Assembly: GCA_036560145.1 (NCBI GenBank) | Contig: DATBRV010000123.1 | Coordinates: 1-64,000, forward strand | Reading direction: 5' to 3' | DNA from: DATBRV01 sp036560145 | Lineage (GTDB): Bacteria; Myxococcota_A; UBA9160; SMWR01 | DNA: 64,000 nt | Part shown: piece by piece, positions 26,295-35,170 of the stretch | Layout of the letters: the number at the start of each line of letters is the position of its first letter | Position numbering within the stretch: the stretch's first letter is position 1 | Made by a program: the position numbers and the translations under genes | The notes under the pieces: model-generated | Seen by the model: the letters and a program-made list of their open reading frames with translations, nothing else | What the model was told of the DNA's origin: nothing | The model's database searches: none

Positions 26295-27991
26295 TCCAGG
26301 ATCACCTCGACGGGACGCGCGGCGTGCGGTCCACGGTAGACGATCCGGTGGGGCCCGGCGATGCGGACCGAGACGAACGCGGGATCGCCTTCGCGATCGG
26401 CGTGAACTCGGATCGCGACGCGCCCCGACCCGAGCGCGCGCACCGTCTCGAGAAAAGCCGGCCCGACCGGAAAGACCGCGAGGTCCCGTTCCCAGAGCAG
26501 GTACCGCATGCGGCCGTCTCCCTGGAAGCTCCAGGGGCGCGCGCTCGCGTCGCTGCGCGCGATCCCCCAGATCGGCTCGCGGAGCTCGAGGCCGCGCTCG
26601 AGGAAATGCAGCTGGGCGTGGAAGCCCCAGTCGAGGCTGACGGCGACCGCCCCCGGCTGGTTCGCGAGCTCGCGGGCCAGCTCGTCGACGGCGTCCGACC
26701 AGCGTCCCTTGCCGTGACTACGCTGGATGGTGTCGAAGGTGCGGAGGCTCGCCCACAGGCCGCCGGCGAGGGCGAGCAGCGCCACCCCCGCCGCGGCGGC
26801 CCGGCGGGCGCGGCCCGCGGGCGGCGCCGCGAGGCCCAGGATCGCGAGCGCGACCACGTACTGGGGAAAGGGATAGGCGCCGAGCACGTGGTGGATGCGC
26901 GTCGCCCGGGGCGTCGCCAGGATTCCGAGCGAGGCGAAGACCGCCGCCGCGAGCACGAAGGCCGGGACGGGCTCCCAGATTTTGAGCCGCGCGCGCAGCG
27001 CGAGCCGGCCGGCGAGGAAGACGATCGCGAGCGCGTAGATCACGAGGAAGGGGCTGCGGGCGGCCGTCTCGACGTCGAACATGCGCTCGAAGCTGCCGCC
27101 CGCGCGCATCAGGCGGTCGAAGTAGGAGCCGTCGAACATGCTGCGCAGCGCCCCCAGCTTCTCTTGCCAGAGGCCCGCGTCCGAGCCCGTCGCGAGCGCG
27201 CCGCGCGTCGCGAGCAGCGCGGTGCCGAGCTCGCTGAACAGGGGAGAGGCGCCCAGCAGCAGTCCCGCCGCAACGGCCAGCAGCCGGCGCTTCTCCCCGC
27301 GCAGGGCTCCCGCGACGGCGCGCGGCGCGACCGCGCAGAGCGCGAGCGCGGTCGCCGCCAGCGGCACCGCGAAGTCGATCTTGTTGTAGACCCCGAGCCC
27401 GAAGCAGAGCCCGGCTGCGAACACCCGGGCGTTCGAGCGCAGACTCCAGCCGCTCGCGAACAGATAGAGACCGGCGCAGCGAAGCAAGAGCGCCAGCGCG
27501 AAGGAGCCCCAATCGTGGCGGCTCACGAACAGGAAGCTCGGGTCGACCGCCAGCAGCGCGCCGGCGACGAGCGCAGCGCCGAGCCCCAGCAGGCGGTGGG
27601 CGAGCAGCATCGCGAAGAGCAACCCGAGCAGCCCCCACGCGAGCGTCGTCGCACGCAGGCTCGCGCCCGACGCGCCGAAGAGGGTGAAGGACGGGATCAG
27701 CAGCTGGCTCTTCAGCGCGCCCATGTAGGGCTGCGTGAAGACCGGCAGCCAGCGGCCGAAGATCCGCGTGCTGCTCGCCCCCGGGATCCGCAACGGGCTG
27801 CCGTCGGCGTCGAGGAACTCGCGCGCGGCCTCGGCCTGGATCACCTCGTCGTAGTAGAGCCCGGGCGCCGAGAGCCCTCGCCCCGCGAGCGCGAGGGCGA
27901 GCACGCCGAGCACGAGCCACGCCGCGAACAGGATCCGCGTTTCGGAGCGCTCGGGAGCGCGGACCCCGACGGCGGGAGCTTCAGCCGCCAC
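26291..27991 (-). CDS. GT39-like polytopic glycosyltransferase
   Basis: The product (566 aa) is an integral membrane protein with about 11-12 predicted hydrophobic helices in its first 450 residues and a soluble C-terminal periplasmic part. GLYYDEVIQAEAAREFL in the first external loop resembles the acidic (D/E) catalytic motif of ArnT/PMT-type GT-C enzymes, which use polyprenyl-phosphate sugars. It probably adds a sugar to lipid or protein on the periplasmic face. It is divergent from the methyltransferase gene at 28083 and co-translated with the VOC gene. Confidence 0.75.
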   Translation of the reverse strand: MAAEAPAVGVRAPERSETRILFAAWLVLGVLALALAGRGLSAPGLYYDEVIQAEAAREFLDADGSPLRIPGASSTRIFGRWLPVFTQPYMGALKSQLLIPSFTLFGASGASLRATTLAWGLLGLLFAMLLAHRLLGLGAALVAGALLAVDPSFLFVSRHDWGSFALALLLRCAGLYLFASGWSLRSNARVFAAGLCFGLGVYNKIDFAVPLAATALALCAVAPRAVAGALRGEKRRLLAVAAGLLLGASPLFSELGTALLATRGALATGSDAGLWQEKLGALRSMFDGSYFDRLMRAGGSFERMFDVETAARSPFLVIYALAIVFLAGRLALRARLKIWEPVPAFVLAAAVFASLGILATPRATRIHHVLGAYPFPQYVVALAILGLAAPPAGRARRAAAAGVALLALAGGLWASLRTFDTIQRSHGKGRWSDAVDELARELANQPGAVAVSLDWGFHAQLHFLERGLELREPIWGIARSDASARPWSFQGDGRMRYLLWERDLAVFPVGPAFLETVRALGSGRVAIRVHADREGDPAFVSVRIAGPHRIVYRGPHAARPVEVILE

Positions 27992-28082
27992 GCGGCCCGC
28001 CGCGGCATTCCCTTGACCTTTCGCACCCCGCCGCGCAGGATCCCCGGCACCCCTGCGAGGTCGGCTCCTGAGCTGCGAGTCT

Positions 28083-29081
28083 TTGTACGAGCGTCACATC
28101 GAATCCCTCGACGCGGGATCGCAGGCGGCGCAGCACGTGACTCCGTGTCTCGTCTGCGGCGCGGAGCAGGCCCGCGCCGCCTTCGCGATCGAGGGCCTCG
28201 AAGCGCGTGTCTTCGTCTGCGCCCGCTGCGGGCTCGGGCGGCTGCATCCGATGCCCGGCTTCGATCAGGTGGCGTCCTTCTACCCGAGCGAATACTACGG
28301 TGAGCCGGGCCGCAAGTTCCAGAGCGTCGTCGAACGCCTGGTGCGCTGGGTGGGCGAGCGACACATCGCGTTCCTCACGCGCAACCTGCGCCCCGGCGCG
28401 CGCGTGCTCGACCTGGGCTGCGGCCGCGGCGTGATCCTCGGCGCGCTGGCGGACCACGGCTTCGAGGCGCACGGCGTCGAGATCTCGCTGGAGGCCGCGC
28501 GCGGCGCCGATCCGCGCGCCGAGATCCGGATCGCGCCGCGCCTGGCGGACGCCGGCTATCCGGCGGACTTCTTCGACGAGGTGGTGATCTGGCACGTGCT
28601 CGAGCACCTGCACGATCCGAAGGGCGCCCTGCTCGAAGCAAGACGGATCCTGCGGCCGGGAGGCCGTCTGGTGGTGGCGGTGCCGAATCTCTCGAGCCTA
28701 CAGGCGCGCTGGGCGGGGCCCGGCTGGTTCCACCTCGACCTGCCGCGCCACCTCTGGCACTTCCCGCTTGCGTCTCTGCGCAAGCTGCTCTCCGACTGCG
28801 GCTTCCAGATCCAGTCGGAGCACCACTTCTCGCTGCGCCAGAATCCGTTCGGCTGGGTGCAGAGCGCGCTGAATCGGGTTCCGGGGCTGCCGCACAACGG
28901 CCTCTACACGCTGTTACAGCGGCGCGCCGCGCACAGCGCGCCGCCGTTCGACGCCGCGACGCGCGCCTGGCTCTGGCTCTCGTTCCTGTTCGGCACGCCG
29001 CTCGGACTGCTCGCGACCCTCGCCGAGACGGTGTTGCGCAGCGGCGCCACTGTGCACGTGGTCGCCGTCCGTCATTCCTGA
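28083..29081 (+). CDS. SAM-dependent methyltransferase with N-terminal zinc ribbon
   Basis: The product (332 aa) has a CxxC...CxxC ribbon (TPCLVCG and FVCARCGLGRLHP, residues ~20-55) and then a class I methyltransferase. Motif I is VLDLGCGRGVILGALAD, followed by VEISLEAARG, VIWHVLEHLHDPKGAL and LRPGGRLVVAVPN. The C-terminus has one or two hydrophobic segments (WLWLSFLFGTPLGLLATLAE). Such ribbon-methyltransferases occur in glycan clusters and methylate sugars or lipids. TTG 28083 is used; a GTG 18 codons later is the alternative. The last 10 nt overlap the convergent TMTC-like gene. Confidence 0.8.
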   Translation: MYERHIESLDAGSQAAQHVTPCLVCGAEQARAAFAIEGLEARVFVCARCGLGRLHPMPGFDQVASFYPSEYYGEPGRKFQSVVERLVRWVGERHIAFLTRNLRPGARVLDLGCGRGVILGALADHGFEAHGVEISLEAARGADPRAEIRIAPRLADAGYPADFFDEVVIWHVLEHLHDPKGALLEARRILRPGGRLVVAVPNLSSLQARWAGPGWFHLDLPRHLWHFPLASLRKLLSDCGFQIQSEHHFSLRQNPFGWVQSALNRVPGLPHNGLYTLLQRRAAHSAPPFDAATRAWLWLSFLFGTPLGLLATLAETVLRSGATVHVVAVRHS

Positions 29082-30742
29082 TACGGGCGACCGGCGCGAT
29101 AGAGCGCGACCCGCGCACGGACCCCCGCGGCGAGCTCCGGTGGTCCCGCCGCCTCCACCTGCGCCAGCGCCTGCTCCGCGACGCGGACCGCTTCGTCGTA
29201 GCGGCCCGCGGCGGCCAGGGCCGCCGCGAGGGTGTCGGCCACGGACGGATCCGGCGCGGGCGAGAGCGCCGCGGCGCGCTCGGCCAGGCTCACCGCCAGC
29301 GCGGGATCGCGCAACGCGGGGTCTCGCGCCGTCGCGAGCAGCCAGGCGAGATTGTTCAGCGCGGTCCGGAAGTCCGGCCGGATCCGCACCGCCTCTCGAT
29401 AGTGTAGGACGGTGTCCGCGAGGCGGCCGCGCTCCTGGTACGCCGCGCCCAGGTAGGCGTGCGCGACGTGGTTCTCCTCGGTGACCGCGAGAGCGTGCGA
29501 GAAGAGCGAGACGCTGTCGCGCCAATGGCGCAGCTGCGCGCGCGTGACGCCCGCCAGCAGCGCGACCACCAGCAGGGCGGCGGCCGCCAGCGCCGAGCCC
29601 CGCCGCCCGCGCGTTCCCACCAGGTCCGCCGCGCCCCAGGCGAACGCGATCGCGAGCCCGGCGAGCGGCAGATACATGTAGCGATCGGCGAGCGCCTGCG
29701 AGCCGACCTGCACCAGGCCGATGGTCGGAACCAGCATGCCGAGGAACCAGAGCCAGCCGACCATGAGGTAGCCGCGCCGCGGCCAGGCGCGACGCGCGAG
29801 CAGCGTGAGCGCGGCCAGCAGCGCCGCGGCGAGCAGCGGCTTCCAGAGCGGCAGCTGCGATCCCGGATGCGGATAGAAAACCGCGAGATCGCTCGGCCAG
29901 GCGAACTTCCGCAGGTACACCAGATAGGAGACCGCCGCGTTCGCGATCCGATCGGCGAGCGACACGCGATCCAGCGAAGCCACCACCCCGCCGGCGGACT
30001 GCGCGCGCAGCGTCAGCCAGGAGCTGGCCGCCGCCAGGGCGAAGAGCGGCCACTTCTCGCGCAGGGCGCGCAGACCGCGCCGGGGATCGAGGGTGCCGTC
30101 GGCCCCCGCGAGCCGGCCGAGCGGCCAGGCGTCAAGCAGCAGCAGCACGCAGGGAAGCGTCACCAGCATGGGCTTCGCGAGCAGGCCGAGCGCCAGGCTC
30201 GCGAACAGCGCGATCCGCGCCGGCCAGCCGCCGCGGTTGCGAGCGGCGGAGGCGTAGGCCAGCAGCGCGAGCATGCAGAAGACGCCGGAGAGGACGTCCT
30301 TGCGCGCCGAGACCCAGGCCACCGATTCGACGTGCAGGGGATGGACCGCGAAGACCGCCGCCGCGAAGGCGCTGCGCGGGACCTCGCCGGTCAGCTTCGA
30401 GAGCGCGAGGAAGAGCAGGGCGCTCGCGAGCGCGTGGAGCAGCAGGTTCGTGAGCAGGAAGCCGCCAGGTTCGTTTGGGTGCAGCTCGACGTCGAGCATC
30501 CAGGAGAGCCGGGTGAGCGGAAACCAGTTGGCCCCCTGCTGGCTCGAGAACGCCCAGCGGACGCCCGGTCCGGTCAGCCCCTGCTCGAGCTCGGGGCTGC
30601 GGGTGACGTAGAGGTCGTCGTCGTAGTTCAGCCACTCGTGATCGCGGATCGGGAGGTAGACCGCGCCGGCGAGCGCGAAGATCAGCGCGCTCAGCGCGAA
30701 GGGCAGGAAGGTCCGCTTCGGCTCGCGCCCGCCCGCCCGCAC
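29072..30742 (-). CDS. TMTC-like O-mannosyltransferase candidate with TPR tail (1)
   Basis: The product (556 aa) is a GT-C membrane protein. The first loop has NYDDDLYVTRSPELE, and a later loop has AVHPLHVESVAWVSARKDVLS and ADRYMYLPLAGL. These are the hallmarks of TMTC/DUF1736-type proteins, which in animals O-mannosylate cadherins. About 10 hydrophobic helices are followed by C-terminal TPRs (HVAHAYLGAAYQERGRLADT and on). It starts at GTG 30742, 2 nt after the TolB-like gene's stop, so these two form an operon. The bacterial substrate is unknown; protein O-glycosylation at the periplasmic face is an inference. Confidence 0.8.
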   Translation of the reverse strand: MRAGGREPKRTFLPFALSALIFALAGAVYLPIRDHEWLNYDDDLYVTRSPELEQGLTGPGVRWAFSSQQGANWFPLTRLSWMLDVELHPNEPGGFLLTNLLLHALASALLFLALSKLTGEVPRSAFAAAVFAVHPLHVESVAWVSARKDVLSGVFCMLALLAYASAARNRGGWPARIALFASLALGLLAKPMLVTLPCVLLLLDAWPLGRLAGADGTLDPRRGLRALREKWPLFALAAASSWLTLRAQSAGGVVASLDRVSLADRIANAAVSYLVYLRKFAWPSDLAVFYPHPGSQLPLWKPLLAAALLAALTLLARRAWPRRGYLMVGWLWFLGMLVPTIGLVQVGSQALADRYMYLPLAGLAIAFAWGAADLVGTRGRRGSALAAAALLVVALLAGVTRAQLRHWRDSVSLFSHALAVTEENHVAHAYLGAAYQERGRLADTVLHYREAVRIRPDFRTALNNLAWLLATARDPALRDPALAVSLAERAAALSPAPDPSVADTLAAALAAAGRYDEAVRVAEQALAQVEAAGPPELAAGVRARVALYRAGRPYQE

Positions 30743-30744
30743 GG

Positions 30745-31839
30745 CTAGCGCCACGGCGGCATCCAGTCGGGCATGAGGCCCGGGGCTTCGAACAACACGC
30801 GCCCCTCCCGGTCGAAGACCACCACGCGCGTCTCGGCCAGGCCCTTCGCCTTGGCCAGGCGCGGCTCTCCGTCGCTCCGGCTCGTCGAGATGGCGGCCAG
30901 GCGCTCTCCGTCGGGAGACCAGCGCGGAGAGAAGTAGTTGCGGGATGGGTCCGAGCCGAGCTCGCGCAGCGCTCCGCCCGCGAGCGGCGCGAGATAGAGG
31001 GCGGATCGGCCGTCGCGATCCGAGATGACGGCGATCTCGTCGCGCCGCGGGGAGGGCAGCACGGAGCGCTCGTCGCTCTCGGGCGTGCTCGCGAGCGTGC
31101 GCGTCGCGCCTCCGCCGGGAGCGATCGCGAGGATGTCGCGCGGTCCGCCGCCCGCCGCGCGCCGCAAGAACAGGATCTCGCGCCCGTCGCGTGTGTAGGC
31201 GGGCTTCGCGTCGAACCAGAGCGGGTCCTGGGTGAGCGGCTGCGGCGCGCTGCCCTCGCGGATCCGCCACAGGCTCGAGCCCCGCCCGTTCGCGTCGCGG
31301 CGCTGCGCGACCAGCCAGTCGCCGTCCGGCGAAAAGCCCGGACGCAGGAAGTAGTCGTTCCATCCCGCCGGAGCGATCACCCGCCGCGTCCCGCTCGCGA
31401 GGTCGGCGAGCGCGATACCGCCGGGCGGCTTTCCGCCGCGGAACGCGAACGCGATCTCGGGCCGCCGGGGGGACCACACGGGCCATTGCTCGTCGCGCAG
31501 CGGAGTGCGCGCCAGCTTGCTCGCGGCCGCCCGCACGGGATCCCAGATCACGATGTCGTGCTTGGCGCCGGAGGCCGACGCCAGGTACGCGAGGCGCCCG
31601 GCCGGCGCCGACCAGAACGGCCAGCTCTCCTCGACCCCGGGCGTGGCGGTGATCGCCTGCGCCGCGGAATCGGCGAGCCGCACGCGCACGATCTCGTTCG
31701 AGCCGTCCACGATGCGCACCAGCACGAGCCCGTCCGAGGCCGTGTCCCCGAAACGCGGAGGCGGCTCGCCGCAGGCGCCGAGGGCGAGCGCCGCGAGGGC
31801 CGCGGCGGCGGATTGGTAGACTCGCCGCCGATGGCGCAG
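30745..31839 (-). CDS. TolB-like beta-propeller lipoprotein, start unresolved
   Basis: The product (about 364 aa) has a lipoprotein signal RRRVYQSAAAALAALALGAC and then TolB/PD40-type repeats (EESWPFWSAPAGRLAYLAS, DEQWPVWSPRRPEIAFAF, LRPGFSPDGDWLVAQ, SPRWSPDGERLAAIS), i.e. a six-bladed periplasmic propeller. No in-frame ATG, GTG or TTG lies just before the signal. The nearest upstream is an ATG near 31950, which would read antisense into the next gene and bury the signal. I place the start tentatively at CTG 31837-31839. It overlaps the divergent gene at 31831 by a few bases and lies 2 nt upstream of the first TMTC-like gene. Confidence 0.75.
   Translation of the reverse strand: MRHRRRVYQSAAAALAALALGACGEPPPRFGDTASDGLVLVRIVDGSNEIVRVRLADSAAQAITATPGVEESWPFWSAPAGRLAYLASASGAKHDIVIWDPVRAAASKLARTPLRDEQWPVWSPRRPEIAFAFRGGKPPGGIALADLASGTRRVIAPAGWNDYFLRPGFSPDGDWLVAQRRDANGRGSSLWRIREGSAPQPLTQDPLWFDAKPAYTRDGREILFLRRAAGGGPRDILAIAPGGGATRTLASTPESDERSVLPSPRRDEIAVISDRDGRSALYLAPLAGGALRELGSDPSRNYFSPRWSPDGERLAAISTSRSDGEPRLAKAKGLAETRVVVFDREGRVLFEAPGLMPDWMPPWR
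31817..31822 (+). promoter_or_regulatory. Candidate -10 element, 8 nt before ATG 31831
   Basis: TAGACT lies 8 nt upstream of the ATG, with no Shine-Dalgarno in between, so transcription from it would give an mRNA with little or no leader. No -35 is evident. Confidence 0.3.
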
Positions 31840-33519
31840 GGGATCGCGGTGCAGGAGGCGGACGCGCCGCGGCGCACGGCCGAGCCGGCCGCGCGCCCGC
31901 TGCTGCTCTTCTCGGCCTTCGCGGCGGTCTCGCTGCTGGTCTACCGCGCGGCGCTGCATGGGCCGTTCCTCTCGGACGACTTCGGATACATCGTCAGCAA
32001 TCCCTACACGAGCGGGCTCGGGTGGGCGAATCTGCGGGCGATCCTCGATCCGTTCAGCCCCGCGCGTCTCTATACGGCGAACTACGCGCCCGTCCACCTG
32101 CTGCTCACGGCGGCGGGGCGCCAGATCTTCGCCGACGACCCCTTCGGCTACCACGTCGTCAACCTGCTCCTGCACGCGGGGAACGCGACGATGCTGGTCG
32201 CGCTGCTGCGCCGGTCGGGGCTGCCGGCGGCGGGGGCGCTGGCGGCCGGCGCCGTGTTCCTGCTGCATCCGGCCAACGTCGAGGCGGTGGCATGGATCTC
32301 GCAGCTCAAGAGCGTCGGCGCGCTCGGCCTCGCGCTCGGCGCGCTCCTGCTCCAGCCGCGCCGGCCCGCGGCGGCTGCGGCGCTCTTCGCCCTGGGGCTG
32401 CTGACCAAGGCCTCGGCGGCGTTCGCGTGGCCGATGGCGTGCGCCCTCGCCTGGTCCCGCGGCCGCAGCGGGGAAGCCGTACGCCGCGAGGCAGCCTGGC
32501 TCGGGCTCTGGGGGCTCCTGCTGGCCGCCTATGCGCTGCCCGAGTACGCGTCCTTCGCCAGCGCCGGCGAGGCGCAGTCGACGGCGTTCTCCGGCGCGGG
32601 CGAGCAGCTGCGCACGATCGCCGCGATCGGCGGGCGCTACCTCGTGATGGCCGCGACCTCGCTCGGCGTGGCCGCCTTCCAGGAGCCCGAGCCCGTGCGC
32701 TCCTGGCTCGACCTCCGCTGGCTCGCGGCGATTCCGGCGGGCGCCCTGCTCGCGTGGCGCGCCGGGAGCGGGCTCCGAGCGCGCCAGCCGGAGGCGGCCT
32801 GGTGGATCGGCGCGGCCGCCGCCTGGGCGCCCGTGTCGCAGATCTTCCCGTTCCTCAACCCGATCGCCGACCGCTACCTCTACTTCATGCTGCCGGGGCT
32901 GATCGGCGGCGCCTCCCTCTGGCTCGCCTCAGGGCTCCAGCCGGCCTGGCTCCGGCGCGGGGCGGTCGGAGCCGCCGCCCTGCTGGCGGCCGTCTTCGCG
33001 CTCGGCTCCGCCGAACGGGCGCGCCTCTGGCGCGACGAGACGCTGCTCCTGCTCGACGCGGCGGGCCACTACCCCGACGGCGCGACGGCGCACTATCTCG
33101 CCGCGCGGCGGGCGGCGAATCAAGGTGATGTGGCGGCGGCGGTCGCCGAGCTGCGCGAGTCCTGGGCGCGCGGCCTCGACCGCTTCATGGCGTTCCAGCA
33201 GGACCCGATGCTCGCGGGGGTTCGCGACACACCGGAGTTTCAGGAGCTGATCCGCGACATGGCGGGCGCCTGGCTCGATCGCGCCCGCCGGAGTGGCCAG
33301 GGCACCCCCGCCGAGCTGCTCGTGATGGCGCAGGCGCACGTCGCGCGCGGCGAGTACGCTCCCGCCGCCGCGCTGCTCGAGCAGGCGCTCGCCGCGGGCG
33401 GCCCGTTCGAGGACGCGCTGCGCGCCGAGCTCGCCTCCGTCCGCCTGCTGGAACGGGGAGAGACCGGCTCGGAGCTCCCGCTCCCGGAGACGACGTCCGA
33501 TGGCCCGTCCGGTCCGTAG
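31831..33519 (+). CDS. TMTC-like membrane glycosyltransferase candidate (2)
   Basis: The product (562 aa) is a polytopic membrane protein with LSDDFGYIVSNPYTSG in the first periplasmic loop (paired acidic residues) and NYAPVHLLLTAAGRQIF. LLHPANVEAVAWISQLKSVG and FLNPIADRYLYFMLPGLIGG follow, all matching the TMTC-type pattern. The last ~130 residues are soluble and TPR-like (TPAELLVMAQAHVARGEYAP). It overlaps the next gene by 20 nt, and the two are paralogues. It is divergent from the TolB-like lipoprotein gene. Predicted to use a polyprenyl-linked sugar; acceptor unknown. Confidence 0.78.
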   Translation: MAQGIAVQEADAPRRTAEPAARPLLLFSAFAAVSLLVYRAALHGPFLSDDFGYIVSNPYTSGLGWANLRAILDPFSPARLYTANYAPVHLLLTAAGRQIFADDPFGYHVVNLLLHAGNATMLVALLRRSGLPAAGALAAGAVFLLHPANVEAVAWISQLKSVGALGLALGALLLQPRRPAAAAALFALGLLTKASAAFAWPMACALAWSRGRSGEAVRREAAWLGLWGLLLAAYALPEYASFASAGEAQSTAFSGAGEQLRTIAAIGGRYLVMAATSLGVAAFQEPEPVRSWLDLRWLAAIPAGALLAWRAGSGLRARQPEAAWWIGAAAAWAPVSQIFPFLNPIADRYLYFMLPGLIGGASLWLASGLQPAWLRRGAVGAAALLAAVFALGSAERARLWRDETLLLLDAAGHYPDGATAHYLAARRAANQGDVAAAVAELRESWARGLDRFMAFQQDPMLAGVRDTPEFQELIRDMAGAWLDRARRSGQGTPAELLVMAQAHVARGEYAPAAALLEQALAAGGPFEDALRAELASVRLLERGETGSELPLPETTSDGPSGP

Positions 33520-35170
33520 CCGGCCGCCGCGGCCCGCGCGTACAGCCGCACGCCGCGCGGATGCGCCCTCCCGCGCGGGGCTCGGCGCGGGCGGCTGGGC
33601 GCTGCTCTTCGCCGCCAGCCTAGGCGCGGCGCTGCTGCTCTACCGACCGGCCCTCTCCGGCCCCTTCCTCTCCGACGACCACCACTACGTGATCGACAAC
33701 GCGTTCGTGCGCGATCTGTCCCCCGCCAGCGCCCTGCGCATCCTCGATCCGACCTCGGATGCGGCCCTCTCGGTCTCGAACTACGCCCCGGTGCAGCTGC
33801 TGCTGCACGCCGCCGCGCTCCGGGTCTTCGGCGAAGACCCGACCGGCCATCACGTGATCAACGTCGGGTTGCACGCGCTCGCGAGCGTGCTGCTGGTCGC
33901 GCTCTTCCTCCAGGCCGGGCTCCCGCTGTTGGCTGCGCTGCTCGGGGGCGCTCTCTTCCTCGCGCACCCGGCGAACGTGGAGGCGGTCGCCTGGATCTCG
34001 CAGCTCAAGTCGAGCTCGTCGCTCGTGCTGGCCCTCGCCGCGCTGCTCGCGTACGGGAGGCGTCCGGGGCTCGCGACCGTCTTTTTTGCGCTGGCTCTGC
34101 TCGCCAAGGGCCACGCGGTGATCGCGCTGCCGATCGCCGCGCTCTTCGAGTGGCTGCGCAGCGGGCGCGTGCGCTGGCGCTGGATCGCGCTGTGGGCCGC
34201 GCTCTTCGCGGCGTATGCGGTGGTCGAGATCACCAGCCACGAGCGCAATCAGGGCGGCGCTCCCCCGCGCGACGACGCGCCGGCGGTCTGGCTGCGCAGC
34301 GTGGTGGCGATTGCGATGCGCTACCTGGTGATGGCGGCGAGCTCCTGGGGCACCTCCGCGTTCCACGAGACCGAGCCCGCTCGCAGCCCGCTGGACCCCT
34401 GGTTCCTGGCGGGGCTGGTCGTGTTCGCGGGGCTCGGCTGGCGGCTGGTGGTCACCCTGAAGCGGCGCAGCCCGGAGGCCGTCTTCTGGATCTGGGCGCT
34501 GGTCGCGTTCGCGCCGGTCTCCCAGGTCTTTCCATTCCTCTATCCGATGGCGGACCGCTACCTCTACTTCATGCTTCCCGGGCTGATCGGCGCCGCGCTC
34601 TTCGCGGCGCGCGACGCAGCCGGATGGCTTCCCGAGCCGCGGCGGCGGAGCGCGAGCGTCGCCGCGGCCCTCGGGGTCGCGGCGCTGGGGGTCTTCTTCG
34701 CGGTGCGCAGCGTCGAGCGCGCGGCGGTCTGGCGCTCGGCGGCGAGCCTGGTCGCGGACGCCGCCGCGCACTACCCGGGCGGCGTCTCGGCGAACCTGCT
34801 GCGCGCGAAGCGCGCCGCGCAGATCGGCGACGCCTCCGAGGTCGCCGCCGCGCTGCGCGCCGCCGCCCAGCGCGGCTACACCCTGTTCGAGCCGCTCGAC
34901 ACGGATCCCGCCTTCGCCGAGGTGCGCGACCGCCCGGAGTTCCGGGCCGTCATCTCCGAGATCGCCGGCGGCTGGATCCTCCGCGGGCGCGAGCGGGAGG
35001 ACCCGACGCAGCAGGAGCTCCAGATGATCGGGCACGCCCACTACGCGCGCGGCGAAAAGGCCGAAGCGATCGCGGTGCTGCGGCGCGCGCTCGCCAAGGG
35101 CGGCGCGCGAGACGAGCAGATCCGCGCCGATCTGGCGGCGCTGGGAGCGCCGGAGCCCGGCGGAAGCTAG
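33500..35170 (+). CDS. TMTC-like membrane glycosyltransferase candidate (3)
   Basis: The product (556 aa) is a tandem paralogue of the preceding protein. It keeps the same landmarks in the same order: FLSDDHHYVIDNAFV, NYAPVQLLLHAAALRVF, LAHPANVEAVAWISQLKSSS, FLYPMADRYLYFMLPGLIG and a TPR-like C-terminal tail (QQELQMIGHAHYARGEKAEA). An Arg/Pro-rich cytoplasmic N-terminus of about 30 residues precedes the first helix. Translation starts inside the previous gene, so the pair is co-translated. Its TAG stop is shared as CTAG with the convergent TPR lipoprotein gene. Confidence 0.78.
   Translation: MARPVRSRPPRPARTAARRADAPSRAGLGAGGWALLFAASLGAALLLYRPALSGPFLSDDHHYVIDNAFVRDLSPASALRILDPTSDAALSVSNYAPVQLLLHAAALRVFGEDPTGHHVINVGLHALASVLLVALFLQAGLPLLAALLGGALFLAHPANVEAVAWISQLKSSSSLVLALAALLAYGRRPGLATVFFALALLAKGHAVIALPIAALFEWLRSGRVRWRWIALWAALFAAYAVVEITSHERNQGGAPPRDDAPAVWLRSVVAIAMRYLVMAASSWGTSAFHETEPARSPLDPWFLAGLVVFAGLGWRLVVTLKRRSPEAVFWIWALVAFAPVSQVFPFLYPMADRYLYFMLPGLIGAALFAARDAAGWLPEPRRRSASVAAALGVAALGVFFAVRSVERAAVWRSAASLVADAAAHYPGGVSANLLRAKRAAQIGDASEVAAALRAAAQRGYTLFEPLDTDPAFAEVRDRPEFRAVISEIAGGWILRGREREDPTQQELQMIGHAHYARGEKAEAIAVLRRALAKGGARDEQIRADLAALGAPEPGGS

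Noticed and set aside
33500..35170. The two TMTC-like plus-strand genes as one frameshifted gene
   Set aside because: Both have full N-terminal membrane segments and full sets of motifs, and they overlap by 20 nt in different frames. They are tandem paralogues.
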